Source: Flavobacterium sp. (GTDB lineage: Bacteria; Bacteroidota; Bacteroidia; Flavobacteriales; Flavobacteriaceae). From it: a stretch of DNA of 64,000 bases. The stretch lies in contig NZ_JAQVCH010000008.1 of the NCBI RefSeq assembly GCF_028689845.1, forward strand, positions 1-64,000, written 5' to 3'. The position numbers were made by a program, and so were the translations under genes. Shown here piece after piece: positions 62,346 to 64,000 of the stretch. Below the pieces are notes generated by a model. The model was given only the letters and a program-made list of their open reading frames with translations, was not told the DNA's origin and did not search any database. The stretch's first letter is position 1; every line of letters begins with the position of its first letter.

Positions 62346-63832
62346 AATTATCTAAAAAAATAAGCCATCTCTCTCTTCGAGTTAGAATTTTCATTTCGAT
62401 GATTTTACTAACCGTGATTTCTTCGATTTTAATTGCTTCCGTTTCCATTTATCAATTTCGAAATGAAGCAAAAGATTACCATCGCGAACGCCTTGAACGA
62501 AAAGAAAATGCCATTAAGGAACACATTAATTATATTTTAAACACCACAACTTATCCGTTAACAACAGAAAATATTCCGTTAATTTTTTCAGAACGAGATA
62601 AAATACATGAACTTGCTGATATTCATGGTTTAGAAATTAATTTATTTGATTTAGAAGGCCGACTTTTAAAGTCGTCAAAATCTTCTTTTGCCGTCGATGA
62701 GGAACCAAAATCAATTGATATTTATATTGTCAAACTAGTACAATCAAGCATGGACAAACGCTATGTGGAAGTAAAAGAAATTGATGGTGTAAAAAACCTT
62801 TCTTCCTTTAGTGAAGTAAAAGACACACAATTTAAACCACTGGCAATTTTAAACCTCCCTTATATTGAAGATGATGGCTATTATGAACGAGAATTACAAA
62901 AATTTTTAGTCCGTTTTGGTCAAGTATATACTTTTATGCTGATACTTTCTGGCGTTTTGGCTTATTTTTTATCGAGTTATATTACGAAATCGCTCAAAAC
63001 TATTTCAGATAAATTAATCAAAACGCAACTCAATAAAAACAATGAAAAAATTGAATTAGAGGCTAGTAGTAGTGAAATTGAATTGTTGGTGGAATCGTAT
63101 AATAGTATGGTTGATAAATTAGAGGAAAGTGCCATTAAACTTGCACAAAGTGAACGGGAACAAGCGTGGAGAGAAATGGCCAAACAAGTGGCCCATGAAA
63201 TAAAAAATCCACTAACGCCGATGCGTTTAACAGTTCAAAGTTTTCAGCGAAAATTTGACCAAAACGACCCAAATATCATCACTAAATTAGATGATTACAC
63301 TAAAACCATCCTACAACAAATTGACACCATGAGTGCTGTAGCCGGTGCTTTTTCTAATTTTGCTTCTATGCCAGCTCAACAAAATGAAGAAATTAATGTG
63401 GTCAAAATAATTCAATTGGCTCTTGAAATATTTAATGAAAACTTCCTTTATTTTAAACCAGAAAAAGAAGAAATCTTAACGGTGATGGACAGAACACAAC
63501 TTATTCGTGTCATTACCAATTTAGTTAAAAATGCGATTCAATCCATACCCGAAGAAAATAAAAATCCGTTCGTAGAAATTGAAGTTTACCAAGAAAGCGA
63601 AACGATAATTATTAAAGTAAAAGATAATGGTTCTGGCATAGCCGACGAGAATAAGGCATATGTTTTTGAACCAAAATTCACAACCAAAACCAGCGGAATG
63701 GGCTTAGGGTTAGGAATTATAAAAAAAATTATTGAAAACTATCACGGAACCATAACTTTTAAATCTGAACTCCATGTAGGGACAGAATTTATGGTTTCTT
63801 TACCACTGAATACAAACGTAAAAATAAATTAA
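62342..63832 (+). CDS. NtrY-like membrane sensor histidine kinase
   Basis: The 496-residue protein starts with GTG at 62342, overlapping the hemJ stop by 4 nt. It has TM1 (about 14-36), a periplasmic domain of about 150 residues, TM2 (about 193-215), a HAMP linker and a HisKA domain with the His in AKQVAHEIKNPLTPMRLTVQ. An HATPase domain follows (NLVKNAIQSIP, DNGSGIADEN, GMGLGLGIIKKII). The closest pattern is NtrY. No response regulator follows; the next gene is an enoyl-CoA hydratase, so its partner is encoded elsewhere. Confidence 0.92.
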   Translation: MKLSKKISHLSLRVRIFISMILLTVISSILIASVSIYQFRNEAKDYHRERLERKENAIKEHINYILNTTTYPLTTENIPLIFSERDKIHELADIHGLEINLFDLEGRLLKSSKSSFAVDEEPKSIDIYIVKLVQSSMDKRYVEVKEIDGVKNLSSFSEVKDTQFKPLAILNLPYIEDDGYYERELQKFLVRFGQVYTFMLILSGVLAYFLSSYITKSLKTISDKLIKTQLNKNNEKIELEASSSEIELLVESYNSMVDKLEESAIKLAQSEREQAWREMAKQVAHEIKNPLTPMRLTVQSFQRKFDQNDPNIITKLDDYTKTILQQIDTMSAVAGAFSNFASMPAQQNEEINVVKIIQLALEIFNENFLYFKPEKEEILTVMDRTQLIRVITNLVKNAIQSIPEENKNPFVEIEVYQESETIIIKVKDNGSGIADENKAYVFEPKFTTKTSGMGLGLGIIKKIIENYHGTITFKSELHVGTEFMVSLPLNTNVKIN

Positions 63833-63833
63833 A

Positions 63834-64000
63834 ATGAGGCAATTTGAAAACCTAGAAATTGAAAGAGAAAACGGAATCACCGTAATTACAATCAACAGAC
63901 CAACAAAATTAAATGCGTTAAATAAAGCAACGATTGAGGAGCTTCACCATGCTTTTGAGACAGAAAATAAAAATCAGGAAACGCGAGTTATTATTCTAAC
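63834..64000 (+). CDS. Enoyl-CoA hydratase/isomerase family protein, truncated by window end
   Basis: The first 55 codons are present, from ATG 63834, 1 nt after the kinase stop. The sequence (IERENGITVITINRPTKLNA, then LNKATIEELHHAFE) is the start of a crotonase-fold protein. The substrate cannot be told from this part. The frame is open to the window edge. Confidence 0.88.
   Translation, partial: MRQFENLEIERENGITVITINRPTKLNALNKATIEELHHAFETENKNQETRVIIL

Overview
The window looks like the chromosome of an aerobic member of the Bacteroidota, most likely Flavobacteriaceae and close to Flavobacterium. The DNA is AT-rich. Many genes carry the Bacteroidota -7 promoter element TAnnTTTG and show no obvious Shine-Dalgarno sequence. 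Several large exported proteins end in type A sorting domains of the type IX secretion system (T9SS), and a gliding lipoprotein gene (gldH) is present. I see no rRNA, tRNA, CRISPR array or prophage.

Layout. 1-9.6 kb: end-truncated T9SS surface protein, YqhD-type aldehyde reductase, M13 peptidase and a beta-propeller T9SS protein. 9.6-16 kb: metal block with a SCO1-like copper protein, feoA-feoB and a tiny Cys-rich FeoB partner, a ZIP transporter with a DtxR/MntR-type regulator, a TonB-dependent receptor that lacks its plug, and a bacilliredoxin. A shared operator-like sequence links feo with the regulator/receptor promoter region. 16.5-22.2 kb: RND efflux operon. 22.7-25.6 kb: trhO-trhP-ferredoxin, an operon for tRNA U34 hydroxylation in which both enzymes end in the same C-terminal domain. 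25.7-39.9 kb: glycosyltransferases, ricT-gldH-PBP1A, a 3-oxoacid CoA-transferase, a fused peptide-type ABC ATPase, a subtilase and a PolB-like exonuclease. 40-43 kb is a decayed stretch with repeat elements, a frameshifted T9SS gene and gene fragments around an RCC1-repeat T9SS protein. 43-46 kb: DUF1573 protein, a two-component system and a cytochrome c lipoprotein.

46.4-62.3 kb is a heme biosynthesis region. On the minus strand run hemA-hemC-(ktrB-ktrA)-hemD-hemE-hemF-(serine hydrolase)-hemB. Diverging from hemA on the plus strand are an AraC-type regulator, hemH, a MATE exporter, a lipoprotein, hemJ and an NtrY-like kinase. Together they cover every step from glutamyl-tRNA to heme except the hemL step, whose gene is not in the window. 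The hemA/araC gap holds two copies of a 7-1-7 palindrome, a likely operator. Between hemE and hemF sits a REP-associated tyrosine transposase (RAYT) gene with ten palindromic REP units, and this locus has undergone a local tandem duplication that copied the RAYT 3' end and the hemF start region.

The points most worth a second look are the RAYT/REP duplication inside the heme operon, the two sets of putative operators, the TrhO/TrhP domain sharing with a coupled ferredoxin, the plugless receptor, and a pair of related, oppositely oriented repeat elements near 33.6 and 40.4 kb.
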